64,000 bases of DNA from contig JAFGLM010000003.1 of assembly GCA_016928055.1 (NCBI GenBank), positions 41,154-105,153 of the forward strand. The letters run 5' to 3'. Both the position numbers and the translations under genes were made by a program. Below are positions 46,448-55,313 of this stretch, one piece after another. Within the stretch, counting starts at the first letter, position 1. Each line of letters opens with the position of its first letter. Under the pieces are notes generated by a model, which searched no databases, was not told the DNA's origin, and saw nothing but the letters and a program-made list of their open reading frames with translations. Source of the DNA: Gammaproteobacteria bacterium. Lineage in GTDB: Bacteria; Pseudomonadota; Gammaproteobacteria; HTCC5015.

Positions 46448-47365
46448 CTAGATTAATAATCCGTTAATTGACTTTTCTTCAAGAGACAGGCCGTTCAGAG
46501 TATTTTGAACAGTGGTAAATTTGAAATCTTTAAGCAGCCTGGACAACCTTGCTTCACACTTATCGAGATTATTGTAATGCCGGAATGTCGACAGCATGCT
46601 TGCCTTATATCTCGGTTGCTCAGGATCAACTTCCCATGGATGCAGATAAAAGATACCAGGCCTACCCAACCGGGACAGGCGCGAAAATGCCAGCTTTGTC
46701 AACCAATAGGGATACAATCTGAAATAACCTCCACCTGCAACAGGAAGAGAATAATTGAAAAGCTTTAAGGTGCTGAGCGGAAACTCAATAATACTTTGTC
46801 CCGTTGCGGTCGTAATGCGATAGGGTTGCAGTGGTGAATCCGGCACGCCATATCGATCATGCCGTACCGGAAAAATACTGGAATCATAGTCAAAACCGGC
46901 ATTAATCAATATTTCCATTGCCCAGTAAGAGGATCGTGTAATCGAATAGCTGGCTGCCCTATAGCCGGCGACAGGATGCTGGATGATATCTTCCAGTAGA
47001 CTTTTTGAGCGTATAGTCTCTTGTTTGAATTCTTCCGGCGATTGTTCATAGACAAGCTGGTGACTATATCCATGGCAAGCCACTTCATGGCCGAGAGTGA
47101 ATATTTTCTCAACTATATTCGGTAATTTTTCGGCAACCCAGCCCAATATAAAAAATGTTGTCTTGATACCGGCAGCATCGAAAAGCTCTAATAGCTTGTC
47201 AGTATTTTTTTCGACTCGCAATTCGCAGCTATCCCATTGACTGCGGTCAATTGATTTTGCCAGGGCCGCAACGTGGAAATAATCTTCCACATCAACTGTC
47301 ATGGCATTTTTTGAGAAGACTTGATTTATTTTGTCATCATTGGCTGTTATAGGTGATATCTTCAT
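46448..47365 (-). CDS. Polysaccharide deacetylase, XrtA-locus type (NodB homology domain)
   Basis: The 305-residue protein has 'AMTVDVEDYFHVAALAKSID' (first metal Asp), 'TTFFILGWVAEKLPNIV', 'EVACHGYSHQLVYEQSPEEF' (HGYSH metal site) and 'FYLHPWEVDPEQPRY'. This is the pattern of TIGR03006-type deacetylases of exosortase EPS loci. It removes acetyl groups from amino sugars in the polymer. The ATG at 47365 has GGAGG 6 bases upstream; the longer frame to 47392 is rejected. It overlaps the ATPase gene by 29 bases. Confidence 0.88.
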   Translation of the reverse strand: MKISPITANDDKINQVFSKNAMTVDVEDYFHVAALAKSIDRSQWDSCELRVEKNTDKLLELFDAAGIKTTFFILGWVAEKLPNIVEKIFTLGHEVACHGYSHQLVYEQSPEEFKQETIRSKSLLEDIIQHPVAGYRAASYSITRSSYWAMEILINAGFDYDSSIFPVRHDRYGVPDSPLQPYRITTATGQSIIEFPLSTLKLFNYSLPVAGGGYFRLYPYWLTKLAFSRLSRLGRPGIFYLHPWEVDPEQPRYKASMLSTFRHYNNLDKCEARLSRLLKDFKFTTVQNTLNGLSLEEKSINGLLI

Positions 47366-48572
47366 CGTCGTCCTCCATAGAGCCGGATTCACCTATTACG
47401 TTTTCATTCTGATAAACCAGCTTACAAAACCGGGTTAGATGGATTTCGTCATTGTGATTAACGTAGGCCTTGTTGATTTTCTTATCATTTACGATAACAC
47501 CATTACGGCTGTTTAAATCGATCACCATACACATATTATGCGTTGTGTATATTTGCGCATGAAAACCACTGACTTTATTGTCATTGAATCGGATATCACA
47601 TAAAGGCGAACGCCCTATCATGATAGACTCCTTCTCCAGTATGTATTCCCCTATTTTCTGATCCTCAAAATAAGCGATAACTTTCTGCTTTTTACTGGAG
47701 TCCGGACTGAGTTTTTCCTGGCTTATTTTAACTTTTCTTTTTGCCTTATTTCTGCGCGATTGGTACGGCTCCCATCCCAGTTCCTTAACAGCATCCTTTA
47801 CCAACGAGACATTTATTTTTGGAACGCTATCAACATAGCCCGCGGTTAACACAGTGTCGCATAAAGTATTAATCAGCCGGGGAATTCCGCCTGTATATTC
47901 GTAAATAACCGAAATCGTCGCTGCAGGAAATAAATTGGGTTTTTCGGAACCGGCTACGGACAAACGATATTCAATAAATTCCGCAGTTTCCTCTTTTGTC
48001 AGGGGGCCTAGATGAAAACGGAAACGCGCTCGCTGCACCAATTGCTCAAGCTCCGGCAAATCAAGCATATCGCTGAATTCCGGTTGTCCAACCAGGATGA
48101 CGTTCATAACCTTTTGCGTATCGACCTCAAGACTGGACAGCATTCGCACTTCTTCCAGCGCCGGGCGACTTAAATTCTGCGCTTCATCAACAGCGATCAC
48201 AACACGCTTATGATTTCTATTTTGTTCCAGTAAGAAATTCTTCAGAATACCAAGTAACTCAACCTTCGATATACCAAACGGCTTAAATCCGAATTCCATT
48301 AGAATTGCCTGCAGCAATTCCACTTCATTGAACTGTGTCTGATAAATATCGGCAAGTAAAACATTATCAGCCAGATCTTCAGTGATCTTTCTGATTAATG
48401 TTGTTTTGCCAATACCAATTTCTCCGGTGATGACAACAAAACCATCTTCATTCCAAAGCGAATAGTCCATGCACGCCAATGCGCGCTTATGCGCCTTGCT
48501 TAAATATAAAAACTTCGGATCTGGCGATAACCTGAACGGCAGTTCTTTTAAATTGTAATACTCTAGATACAT
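47337..48572 (-). CDS. ExeA/TIGR03015-like AAA ATPase fused to a C-terminal FHA domain
   Basis: The 411-residue protein starts 'MYLEYYNLKELPFRLSPDPK' and has Walker A 'ITGEIGIGKTTLIRKI' and Walker B 'RVVIAVDEAQNLSRPALEEV', as in the XrtA-associated ATPase family. After residue about 270 there is a basic linker ('RRNKAKRKVKIS'). An FHA domain (about 305-395) follows with 'IMIGRSPLCDIRFNDNKVSG', 'FHAQIY' and 'DLNSRNGVIVN', so the phosphothreonine-binding GRS, SxxH and NG motifs are kept. Family members usually lack FHA. The fusion suggests control of EPS export by protein phosphorylation. Confidence 0.9.
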   Translation of the reverse strand: MYLEYYNLKELPFRLSPDPKFLYLSKAHKRALACMDYSLWNEDGFVVITGEIGIGKTTLIRKITEDLADNVLLADIYQTQFNEVELLQAILMEFGFKPFGISKVELLGILKNFLLEQNRNHKRVVIAVDEAQNLSRPALEEVRMLSSLEVDTQKVMNVILVGQPEFSDMLDLPELEQLVQRARFRFHLGPLTKEETAEFIEYRLSVAGSEKPNLFPAATISVIYEYTGGIPRLINTLCDTVLTAGYVDSVPKINVSLVKDAVKELGWEPYQSRRNKAKRKVKISQEKLSPDSSKKQKVIAYFEDQKIGEYILEKESIMIGRSPLCDIRFNDNKVSGFHAQIYTTHNMCMVIDLNSRNGVIVNDKKINKAYVNHNDEIHLTRFCKLVYQNENVIGESGSMEDDDEDITYNSQ

Positions 48573-48598
48573 TTAGTTAGCGTACCATGCTGTGTTTG

Positions 48599-50116
48599 TT
48601 AAAACCTGTACCCAATACCGGCTGATACCCTGTTTTCTACATAATCCGACGTATTCACAGCGCCTGACAAATCATCACCGGTTTCGCGATCACTCCACAC
48701 ATACTCAGAGAACACATTAACGCGATGACCTATTGTTCTCTCGTACCTTATCGAACTACTGTCAAAAACAGTGTTAACATCCTCGCCTAACTGGGTATAG
48801 CGTATACGCTGAACCCCAAACCTTATGCGATCAAAGGGCGTATAATTCCACATCCATACCAAGCCCGCAGATTCTTCTGTTTCATCATCATCTACCACAA
48901 AAAAATCCCTTTCGATTTTTGAATAAAAAACATTCAGAAGGGTTTTTGAAAAATCGAAGCTGAAATCGGCTTGCGAAGTTTTTTCAAGAAAAATATCAGA
49001 TCTGCTGGATGCCAGACCATTTAATTCCAGTTCAATGGCTGGATCTGGTGCTGCCAAACCAATGGCGCCAGACTGGATTTGCGAGCGTTGCCTCGCGAAC
49101 GATTCAATGCCCTCATTATATGAAAGAGCCGTAGTCAGTATTTTCGATACTCTTTCCCATCTAAAACGCCTGGTCCGCCCGTAAGTTCGTTCACCAGCCG
49201 CCATTTCCAGGCTAGTGCGCCTGGAATTAAAGCCAAAACCAGCCATCCAGAATGTTTCACGAATCTCGCTATCATTGATTGTTTGCGTAAATAAATCGGT
49301 TTCTTTTCCGCCTTCGGCAAAAATCTCCAGTTTTCCGGTTAGTGCGTAGTACAAATCCAGCTGCGAGACTTCATAATCCAGTATCGTTGTCCGGTCTTCT
49401 TTTTCGATTTCCGATGAATAACTTAATTTCCAGCGCCAATCCGACTGACCTGGTAGTTTTTCCAGGGAAAACTCGTCATTATCACGATAAATATCTTTAA
49501 CATCTGCTCCATCTTCCGTCACTTTTTCCTGATAATTGATTACGCTGCTGGTCGTCCCTGCGATCAACAAATAGTCATCGTTAAAATTACGCCGTAGATA
49601 GGGATGGATACTGGCAGTGGCAACATCAGTTCGATTTTCCGTAGACGTTACATTACTCGTTGGCACAGTTGCCGTAGGATCAATTATGACCTGCGAATAC
49701 CCAAGCAACCCATCGATGAAGAAAAAATTATCAATTAGCTCCGAGGCAAGACTGCTGCTGAGTTGATGAAAAACCTGATTCCTATCCGCTATATCATGAT
49801 AAAAAAGCGCTTCTGCGTTATAGTCGAGCTCAAAATCGAATCGTTTTGTCTGCCGACTTAATTTAATCCCAGGCACGACCTGTGTTACAAATTCGGATTC
49901 TTTCTCAGCATCATTTGCGAGTGCAATGTTATCTGTATAAATCTCAGTCAGCAAAATACCCGGTTTTATTTCCCATCCTGACGCAAAACATACACATGAA
50001 AACAAAATGCAGTGCAAGCCGATAAATACCCGAAGCGCGTATCGGATACGATTTGAAAATCCTCCCTGATTGTTCGCTAATAATTTAATGAAGCTAGTAA
50101 TAACCATAACTCCCAT
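48599..50116 (-). CDS. XrtA-locus outer-membrane beta-barrel protein (TIGR03016 type)
   Basis: The 505-residue protein has a signal peptide (about 15-46, ending CFAS), then 'GWEIKPGILLTEIYTDNIAL', 'VTQVVPGIKLSRQTKRFDFE' and many alternating strands, ending 'NRVSAGIGYRF' with a terminal Phe. The N-terminal motifs match exosortase-associated outer-membrane barrels. It may form the outer-membrane channel of the EPS pathway, together with the SLBB lipoprotein. Its start overlaps the kinase gene by 23 bases. Confidence 0.85.
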   Translation of the reverse strand: MGVMVITSFIKLLANNQGGFSNRIRYALRVFIGLHCILFSCVCFASGWEIKPGILLTEIYTDNIALANDAEKESEFVTQVVPGIKLSRQTKRFDFELDYNAEALFYHDIADRNQVFHQLSSSLASELIDNFFFIDGLLGYSQVIIDPTATVPTSNVTSTENRTDVATASIHPYLRRNFNDDYLLIAGTTSSVINYQEKVTEDGADVKDIYRDNDEFSLEKLPGQSDWRWKLSYSSEIEKEDRTTILDYEVSQLDLYYALTGKLEIFAEGGKETDLFTQTINDSEIRETFWMAGFGFNSRRTSLEMAAGERTYGRTRRFRWERVSKILTTALSYNEGIESFARQRSQIQSGAIGLAAPDPAIELELNGLASSRSDIFLEKTSQADFSFDFSKTLLNVFYSKIERDFFVVDDDETEESAGLVWMWNYTPFDRIRFGVQRIRYTQLGEDVNTVFDSSSIRYERTIGHRVNVFSEYVWSDRETGDDLSGAVNTSDYVENRVSAGIGYRF

Positions 50117-50948
50117 AGTTATACCGACCGAATCTGGAACTTTGCTTGTTAAGGATCACATTAATTGCTTTTTCTTCCGGTAGCAAAGAAACAGCCTCCT
50201 TGATCTGCGCCTGACCTGTTGAGCACGACTTAACAACCAGCACCACCTGCCCCATCAATGCAGCAAGTACCGGCGCTTCTGTTGTCAACAACAAAGGTGA
50301 GGAATCGAAAATAACCAGTCTGTCCGGGTAACGCCGGGCCAGTTCTTTAACGACTTCCTCCATCCTCTGACTGGCCAGCAACTCTGTTCCCAATTCGCTA
50401 AACCCACCTGCCGGCATAATCGTTAAACCCGGAACATCTGTCTTAATTAAAACGAATCCCGGGTCCATAGCAGGGTTTAACAAAACATCCACAAGCCCTT
50501 TTCGATCTTCCACTTCCAGCAACTTACTGACTCCCGGTTTTGCGATATCCGCATCAACCAGCAGCACCGTCTTACCCAGCTCCCGCGCAACACTCAGAGC
50601 TATGTTGATTGAAATAAACGTTTTACCTTCATCGGGTAAGGAGCTGGATACCATTAACAGGTTTCTATGCGGTTCATCCTTTGAAATTGGACCAAATGCA
50701 CTTTTTAAAAGCGGTCGTTTGATATTACGAATTTCGCGATCCAGCAATTTTGCATTTTCTCCCTCCGTTACAATGCCCTGGAGTTTCAGTCTTTCGAGTA
50801 TTGGGTAAACGGAATCGTTGGAAGAATTTTTAAAATACTCCACCAATTCTTCCGGCGGCTGATTCGCAACCGCTTTTTTCCGATTAAGATTAATCTCTTC
50901 CTTGTTCAGGCTATGAATCTTCTCAATCGCCTTTTCCACTATACTCAT
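50094..50948 (-). CDS. Tyrosine autokinase / ParA-like ATPase of EPS assembly (CpsD/Wzc-C type)
   Basis: The 284-residue cytosolic protein has Walker A 'MVSSSLPDEGKTFISINIA', A' 'VLLVDADIAKPGVSKL', and B 'RLVIFDSSPLLLTTEAPV'. It also has a tyrosine-rich tail 'FGRYNYGSYGYY' for autophosphorylation. It partners with the Wzz-like protein encoded 30 bases upstream and controls chain length and export. The match is to the exosortase-associated kinase family. Confidence 0.92.
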   Translation of the reverse strand: MSIVEKAIEKIHSLNKEEINLNRKKAVANQPPEELVEYFKNSSNDSVYPILERLKLQGIVTEGENAKLLDREIRNIKRPLLKSAFGPISKDEPHRNLLMVSSSLPDEGKTFISINIALSVARELGKTVLLVDADIAKPGVSKLLEVEDRKGLVDVLLNPAMDPGFVLIKTDVPGLTIMPAGGFSELGTELLASQRMEEVVKELARRYPDRLVIFDSSPLLLTTEAPVLAALMGQVVLVVKSCSTGQAQIKEAVSLLPEEKAINVILNKQSSRFGRYNYGSYGYY

Positions 50949-50978
50949 CTATAAAACCCTGTATAAAATAACGAATGA

Positions 50979-52544
50979 CTAAACAACAATAACCACTAAA
51001 CCATACACTAAAAATAACGCAGCCACCGAACCAATCAGCAGCCTGTCATGTAATCGCTTTTCTTCCCGCTCCCGCTCCGTTAGAAGATGGCTGACTGCTC
51101 CCAGCACCGGCAAACCCAATACGCTTTTTATTTCGTGATGATTGGTAAAAACAGGCCTGATCTGACTCATCAAAAAAGCCAGTGCAATCCCAAAGAGCAA
51201 ACTTCCGAATGTAACGACTGTTACCAGCAAAGGTCGATTAGGCGAAACCGGCTCATCTGAAACATGGGCAGGATCGATAATTCTTATTTTAGTCTGCTCT
51301 TCGCTCCTTTCCGCCTGCTGAGATAATTCAGCCGTACTTAAACGACGCAGCAACGCTTCGTACTGATTCTGATTAACGGTGTAATCGCGATTTAATCGGG
51401 CCAGTTCCGCTTCAACCTCCGGAATCGTATCGATTAAATTTTTCAATCTACTTACCTCAGATTCCTGCTCTACCAGCTTGCGCTCCAAAACGGCAACTTC
51501 TGCAGACGCCTGACTTAATGCAATCTGCATACTCTGATAAACAGGATTTAGCGCCATAGATTGCTCCGGACTTAACGACCCTGATGACTGAATAAAAGAA
51601 GAATTTGCGTTGCCGCCGGCGCTTCTTTCCTGTTTTTCAAGCGCTTCAATAGTCTGTTTCAACGCAATAACATCCGGATGATTTTCCGTCATTGTTAACA
51701 GCATGGTGTTTAATTCGCTTTTAAGCCTGTTTGTTTTTGAGCTGCCGGTAGCAAGGTTTGATGTACCACCACCACGACTGTTTTCCTGGCTGACAAAACC
51801 AAAAACAGGTTCTTCTCCCTCAATTTGTTTTTGCAGGGTATCTCGCCTGGTTACAGCAATTTTCAAATTGGTTTTGGTGGTTTCCAGACCATCCGTAGCC
51901 GCTTGCAATCTCGCATAGTAATCACCTTCCCGGCCCGGCATTAATCCAACATTCTGTTTCTTAAAATCAGCAAGTTTCTGCTCGGCAACCTGCAATTTCA
52001 CCTCGTATTCCTTGATCTGATCCCCCAAAAAACTGCGTGCTGTGCTGGATTCGCTTTTGTTTTCCCCTAAAACCTGGTGAACAAATGTCTCCACAAGTTC
52101 CTGAACCACTTTTTCTGCCATTTTTTTATCGTGATCCAGAAAGGCTATTTTAAATAGATTGGCACTGCCGTTTTCATTTGCAATAGTGATTTTGGCACGC
52201 ATAACATCGATTAGCTGCAAAATTTCCGCTTGATCGGAAATGCGCTCAACCAGACCGGTTTCCAGCGCCAGTCTTTCCAGTTGCGGATTACTGAGAAGAG
52301 AACGCTTGGTTAACTTAGCCTGTGCCATAACATTGGAATCGATTGCCATTCCCTGCAGCAAAGGCTTTAAAACACTTTCATCATCAACATAGATGCGTGC
52401 GCGGGCCTCGTACTGGTCCGGCAAATTCGCTATATATATCCAGCCAATCAGGGCCACCGCCCAGGCGGCGATGATCGCATAGAAACGAAAACGCCATATA
52501 CCCCTGATATATGCCAATACGACGAGTAACTGTTCCTGAATCAA
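50979..52544 (-). CDS. Wzz/GumC-like polysaccharide chain-length protein of the XrtA-type locus
   Basis: The 521-residue inner-membrane protein has TM helices at about 20-38 and 430-450, with a last one at the C terminus (about 503-520). The Wzz domain ('LPDQYEARARIYVDDESVLK') and long coiled coils (about 170-230 and 345-410, with 'LAELNRDYTVNQNQYEALLR'-like motif 'ELARLNRDYTVNQNQYEALL') follow. It determines polymer length and works with the autokinase. A hairpin lies between it and the export gene. Confidence 0.9.
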   Translation of the reverse strand: MIQEQLLVVLAYIRGIWRFRFYAIIAAWAVALIGWIYIANLPDQYEARARIYVDDESVLKPLLQGMAIDSNVMAQAKLTKRSLLSNPQLERLALETGLVERISDQAEILQLIDVMRAKITIANENGSANLFKIAFLDHDKKMAEKVVQELVETFVHQVLGENKSESSTARSFLGDQIKEYEVKLQVAEQKLADFKKQNVGLMPGREGDYYARLQAATDGLETTKTNLKIAVTRRDTLQKQIEGEEPVFGFVSQENSRGGGTSNLATGSSKTNRLKSELNTMLLTMTENHPDVIALKQTIEALEKQERSAGGNANSSFIQSSGSLSPEQSMALNPVYQSMQIALSQASAEVAVLERKLVEQESEVSRLKNLIDTIPEVEAELARLNRDYTVNQNQYEALLRRLSTAELSQQAERSEEQTKIRIIDPAHVSDEPVSPNRPLLVTVVTFGSLLFGIALAFLMSQIRPVFTNHHEIKSVLGLPVLGAVSHLLTEREREEKRLHDRLLIGSVAALFLVYGLVVIVV

Positions 52545-52615
52545 ATTATTGCCTTCTGTAATAATGCTGTCTAATCAAATAACCTTAACTTAAATAGCCA
52601 TATTTACTAAACAGA

Positions 52616-52641
52616 AGTAGCCCTTGCTTAAAAGGGCTACT
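52616..52641 (-). terminator. Hairpin between export lipoprotein and chain-length genes, possible attenuator
   Basis: AGTAGCCCTT pairs with AAGGGCTACT around a 6-base loop. Only a weak T run follows on the minus strand, so it may partly terminate or protect the mRNA of the first gene and set higher expression of the export protein than of later genes. Confidence 0.5.
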
Positions 52642-52668
52642 TGTGGGGACCGCTAATACTTCAGCGAT

Positions 52669-53289
52669 TTAAAATCTGGACTCCGGAATAATCAGGATAT
52701 CACCAGGATAGACTTTCATATTCGCTGAGATATCGCCACGATCCACCAGATCTTTCAACCTGACGGTATAACTCACTTCCTTACCACCGCCGATCGTGCG
52801 TACCAGTTTCGCTTTATTGCCCGCTGCAAATTCTGTCAGGCCACCCACTTCGATGACGACATCGAGCAAAGTCATATTATTACGATAAGAAATGGCACGC
52901 GGACTGGTTGCCTGGCCAACAACGCGAATCTGGCGATCAAAGGTGCCGACAAAATTAGTCACGATCACCGTTACACTTGGGCTCTTAACAAATTGCGATA
53001 ATGCAAGCTCGATATCGCGGCCCAATCGCGTCGGTGTCTTGCCGACGGCGACCATATCCTCAACCAGTGGAATCGAGATCTTGCCATCGGGTCGTACCGG
53101 CACGGTGGCTGATATATTCTCATTGCGCCAGACAAAAATGTTCAGCACATCTCCCGGTCCAATCTGATACTCATTAGCAGTTGCCAGCCTGCTCGCAGGG
53201 AGATCCGGTACGGCGACATTTGAAGAACAGGCCACAATCGACGCCACTATTGAAACTCCCACCAATAATCTTGAAACTTGTCTCATCAT
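52669..53289 (-). CDS. SLBB-domain polysaccharide export lipoprotein (Wza-like, XrtA-locus type)
   Basis: The 206-residue protein has a lipobox signal ('VSIVASIVACSS', Cys about 21), a polysaccharide export domain ('EYQIGPGDVLNIFVWRNENI', 'VPVRPDGKISIPLVEDM') and an SLBB domain ('IRVVGQATSPRAISYRNNMT', ending 'GDILIIPESRF'). It forms the outer-membrane or periplasmic part of the EPS exporter. It is the first gene of the locus, with the promoter probably in the 396-base region upstream. Confidence 0.92.
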   Translation of the reverse strand: MMRQVSRLLVGVSIVASIVACSSNVAVPDLPASRLATANEYQIGPGDVLNIFVWRNENISATVPVRPDGKISIPLVEDMVAVGKTPTRLGRDIELALSQFVKSPSVTVIVTNFVGTFDRQIRVVGQATSPRAISYRNNMTLLDVVIEVGGLTEFAAGNKAKLVRTIGGGKEVSYTVRLKDLVDRGDISANMKVYPGDILIIPESRF

Positions 53290-53685
53290 TAATTTCCATC
53301 GCTGAATAATTATTAGTAATCCAGGGGTTGCTTCCTACATTTTCGAACCCGGCAAACCCCCGTACTGGAATCAGGCGCAAGTATACCAAGCAACTGATTC
53401 CAAGCTCCGATAATTTGGGCGATCCAGATCAAACAGCGAGCGCAGATTTCAAACCCGAACCGCCAATCGGCCAGACCTAAACATACTACAATCTTGGAGC
53501 AACGAGTAGCCATGGCCCGGTTATTTGGCCAGTCGATCAAAACTACATAACAGCAAACACGCGCTTCACCGGATCAAGACCGGAGTAAGTAGGGAACGTG
53601 CCTATTAAACCTGGTTTTTCCAGACTTTTTTATCCTGATTACGCCAATCTCCAATCCCGCATCAGCGTGGCCCTGGGGGACCGGG
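53290..53685. promoter_or_regulatory. Leader/promoter region of the EPS operon
   Basis: These 396 bases separate the PPC-repeat lipoprotein from the first EPS gene and should contain the EPS promoter. I searched for a sigma-54 site (GG-N10-GC) on the minus strand, expected in related loci regulated by PrsR, and found no convincing one. Short open frames here (53313-53540) lack a domain or ribosome site. Confidence 0.45.
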
Positions 53686-55044
53686 TTACTCCTCTTTTTC
53701 CACCAGTAACTTATAAGGCACCACATGATTCTCAATATTTCTGACTTTGTAGCCATCGATATGGATATAAATCGTCATGCCGGCGTCCAGATATATCCCC
53801 GGGATGACTTCAATATTGGTGTCAGCATGCTTGCTGGATACATTAATCTCTAACATCGTTATATCGGTAACACCCAGATCAATATCATCGGCTTTATCGG
53901 GCCAGGTCACCTGAAAACGGTAGTTACCGGCTTCCGTTGCAACATATTGCCAGTAATCGCTCAGATCTGCCGTGCCAAAAGACTGCACCGTCCCGACTAC
54001 ATAACCCGCTTCTCCAATTACGTCGCCTTCTTGCGGAGAGCCATCATCCCCACCGTCATTCTCGGCAGGTGGCAGCGGATCACTACCGGCTGCTGCTGTA
54101 ACCGTTAGCGTGTAGTCCACTTCCATTCCGCCGGTTACCAGTCCATGTACCAGAATAATGACAACCTCGCCTGCTGTTTGATCCAGCAGCCTGACAACTT
54201 CAGGTTGCGTGTGCGCATTAATCGCGCTGCCGAGAACGACTTCATTTCCATCATAAACAATAAGATCCAGGTCGTTTACAGGTGGGATAGTATCTATCCA
54301 GGACAAGGTAAAATCGTAGTTTCCATCCGACGGTATGGTGTAAGAAAAATAATCATAAACATCCGACTGATCACCTACGCTACTCGTAGGTGGTACATGA
54401 GGAATAACAATTGGAGTTGCTGAATCAAAATCGCCATTAAGTTCTTCACCATCCTCAGGAATGGGCGCAGGATCCGGAATTTGAGTGATATTCAATGTAT
54501 AGGGAATTTCACTCCCACCGGTTGCACCGAGTTCGTCTGCGGTTATTTTTATGTAAATTTCTTCTGCATCTTCAAGTTCGGTCTGACCATGAATCCAGTC
54601 GGTAATATCATTCAGTACAACACCCGATGCAATTGGATTTTCTACATCATTTGTAGCGTAAATCGTAATATCAAGATTATAAGCAGCATTATAAAATTTC
54701 AGACTGAAATCATAATCACTTGCCGCAGGCGCCGTAAAAAGAAAACAGTCGCTGGTATCATTGGTCTCGTGCATAAATCCCTCAAATGATCCTGCCGCGT
54801 TTACCGGGTCGGCATTGGCGCAATCATCATTATTATCTGAATCGAATACCGGGCCACCGCTGCTACTACTACTGCTACTACTACTGCTACTACTACTGCT
54901 ACTACTACTGCTACTGCTACTGCTACTGCTAGAACCATTTGCAGAATCATCACCGCCACCGCCGCCACAGCCCTGCAGTAACCCCAGAAGAACAATCGAG
55001 CAACCGATACTGATTATACTTTTCCAAAGACCTGAAACCTGCAT
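53686..55044 (-). CDS. Poly-serine-linked lipoprotein with pre-peptidase C-terminal (PPC)-type repeats
   Basis: The 452-residue protein has a lipobox ('VLLGLLQGCGGGGG', Cys about 25), and a 24-serine-codon tract (about 38-63). Three PPC-like beta domains of about 120 residues follow: 'DCFLFTAPAASDYDFSLKFY', 'YDYFSYTIPSDGNYDFTLSW', 'SDYWQYVATEAGNYRFQVTW'. No protease or other catalytic domain is present. It is probably a surface-exposed binding or structural lipoprotein. The ATG at 55044 with GAGGAAG upstream is preferred over 55134. It lies just upstream of the EPS operon on the same strand. Confidence 0.85.
   Translation of the reverse strand: MQVSGLWKSIISIGCSIVLLGLLQGCGGGGGDDSANGSSSSSSSSSSSSSSSSSSSSSSSSSGGPVFDSDNNDDCANADPVNAAGSFEGFMHETNDTSDCFLFTAPAASDYDFSLKFYNAAYNLDITIYATNDVENPIASGVVLNDITDWIHGQTELEDAEEIYIKITADELGATGGSEIPYTLNITQIPDPAPIPEDGEELNGDFDSATPIVIPHVPPTSSVGDQSDVYDYFSYTIPSDGNYDFTLSWIDTIPPVNDLDLIVYDGNEVVLGSAINAHTQPEVVRLLDQTAGEVVIILVHGLVTGGMEVDYTLTVTAAAGSDPLPPAENDGGDDGSPQEGDVIGEAGYVVGTVQSFGTADLSDYWQYVATEAGNYRFQVTWPDKADDIDLGVTDITMLEINVSSKHADTNIEVIPGIYLDAGMTIYIHIDGYKVRNIENHVVPYKLLVEKEE
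54859..54930. repeat. Trinucleotide microsatellite coding for the poly-serine linker
   Basis: The serine tract consists almost solely of AGT and AGC codons in ordered units: four 12-base units (AGT AGT AGT AGC in coding sense) followed by 6-base AGT AGC units. The cellulase linkers instead use mixed TCG/TCC/AGC/AGT codons. The regular pattern suggests expansion by replication slippage. Confidence 0.85.
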
Positions 55045-55313
55045 GTTGAACTTCCTCTGAATAGTGGTTCGCTCACCTGATCGGGTACCAATATAGCCCC
55101 TACAAACGACTCGCTCAGTGAACTTGTTACCCATAATTTGTCAAGTACTCGACAGCCTCCGCGGTAGAATCGTCATTCTACACCACGCAGCGGCACCGAT
55201 CCTGCGGACGGGTGCTATATTAATTTGTTTCGAGTATAAGTAGAGCAGGAATAGTGCCAACGGCGGGATGATCAGCAAGTACTACAACCGGGATTCAGAA
55301 AACAGTCTTTGGT

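Noticed and set aside
53290..53685. Possible sigma-54 promoter for the EPS operon
   Set aside because: No sequence with GG and GC at the required 10-base spacing and supporting bases was found on the minus strand.
54859..54930. Regular repeats resembling a CRISPR or VNTR array
   Set aside because: The repeats are 3-12 bases long, without spacers, and in frame within a poly-serine linker. No CRISPR array is present in the window.
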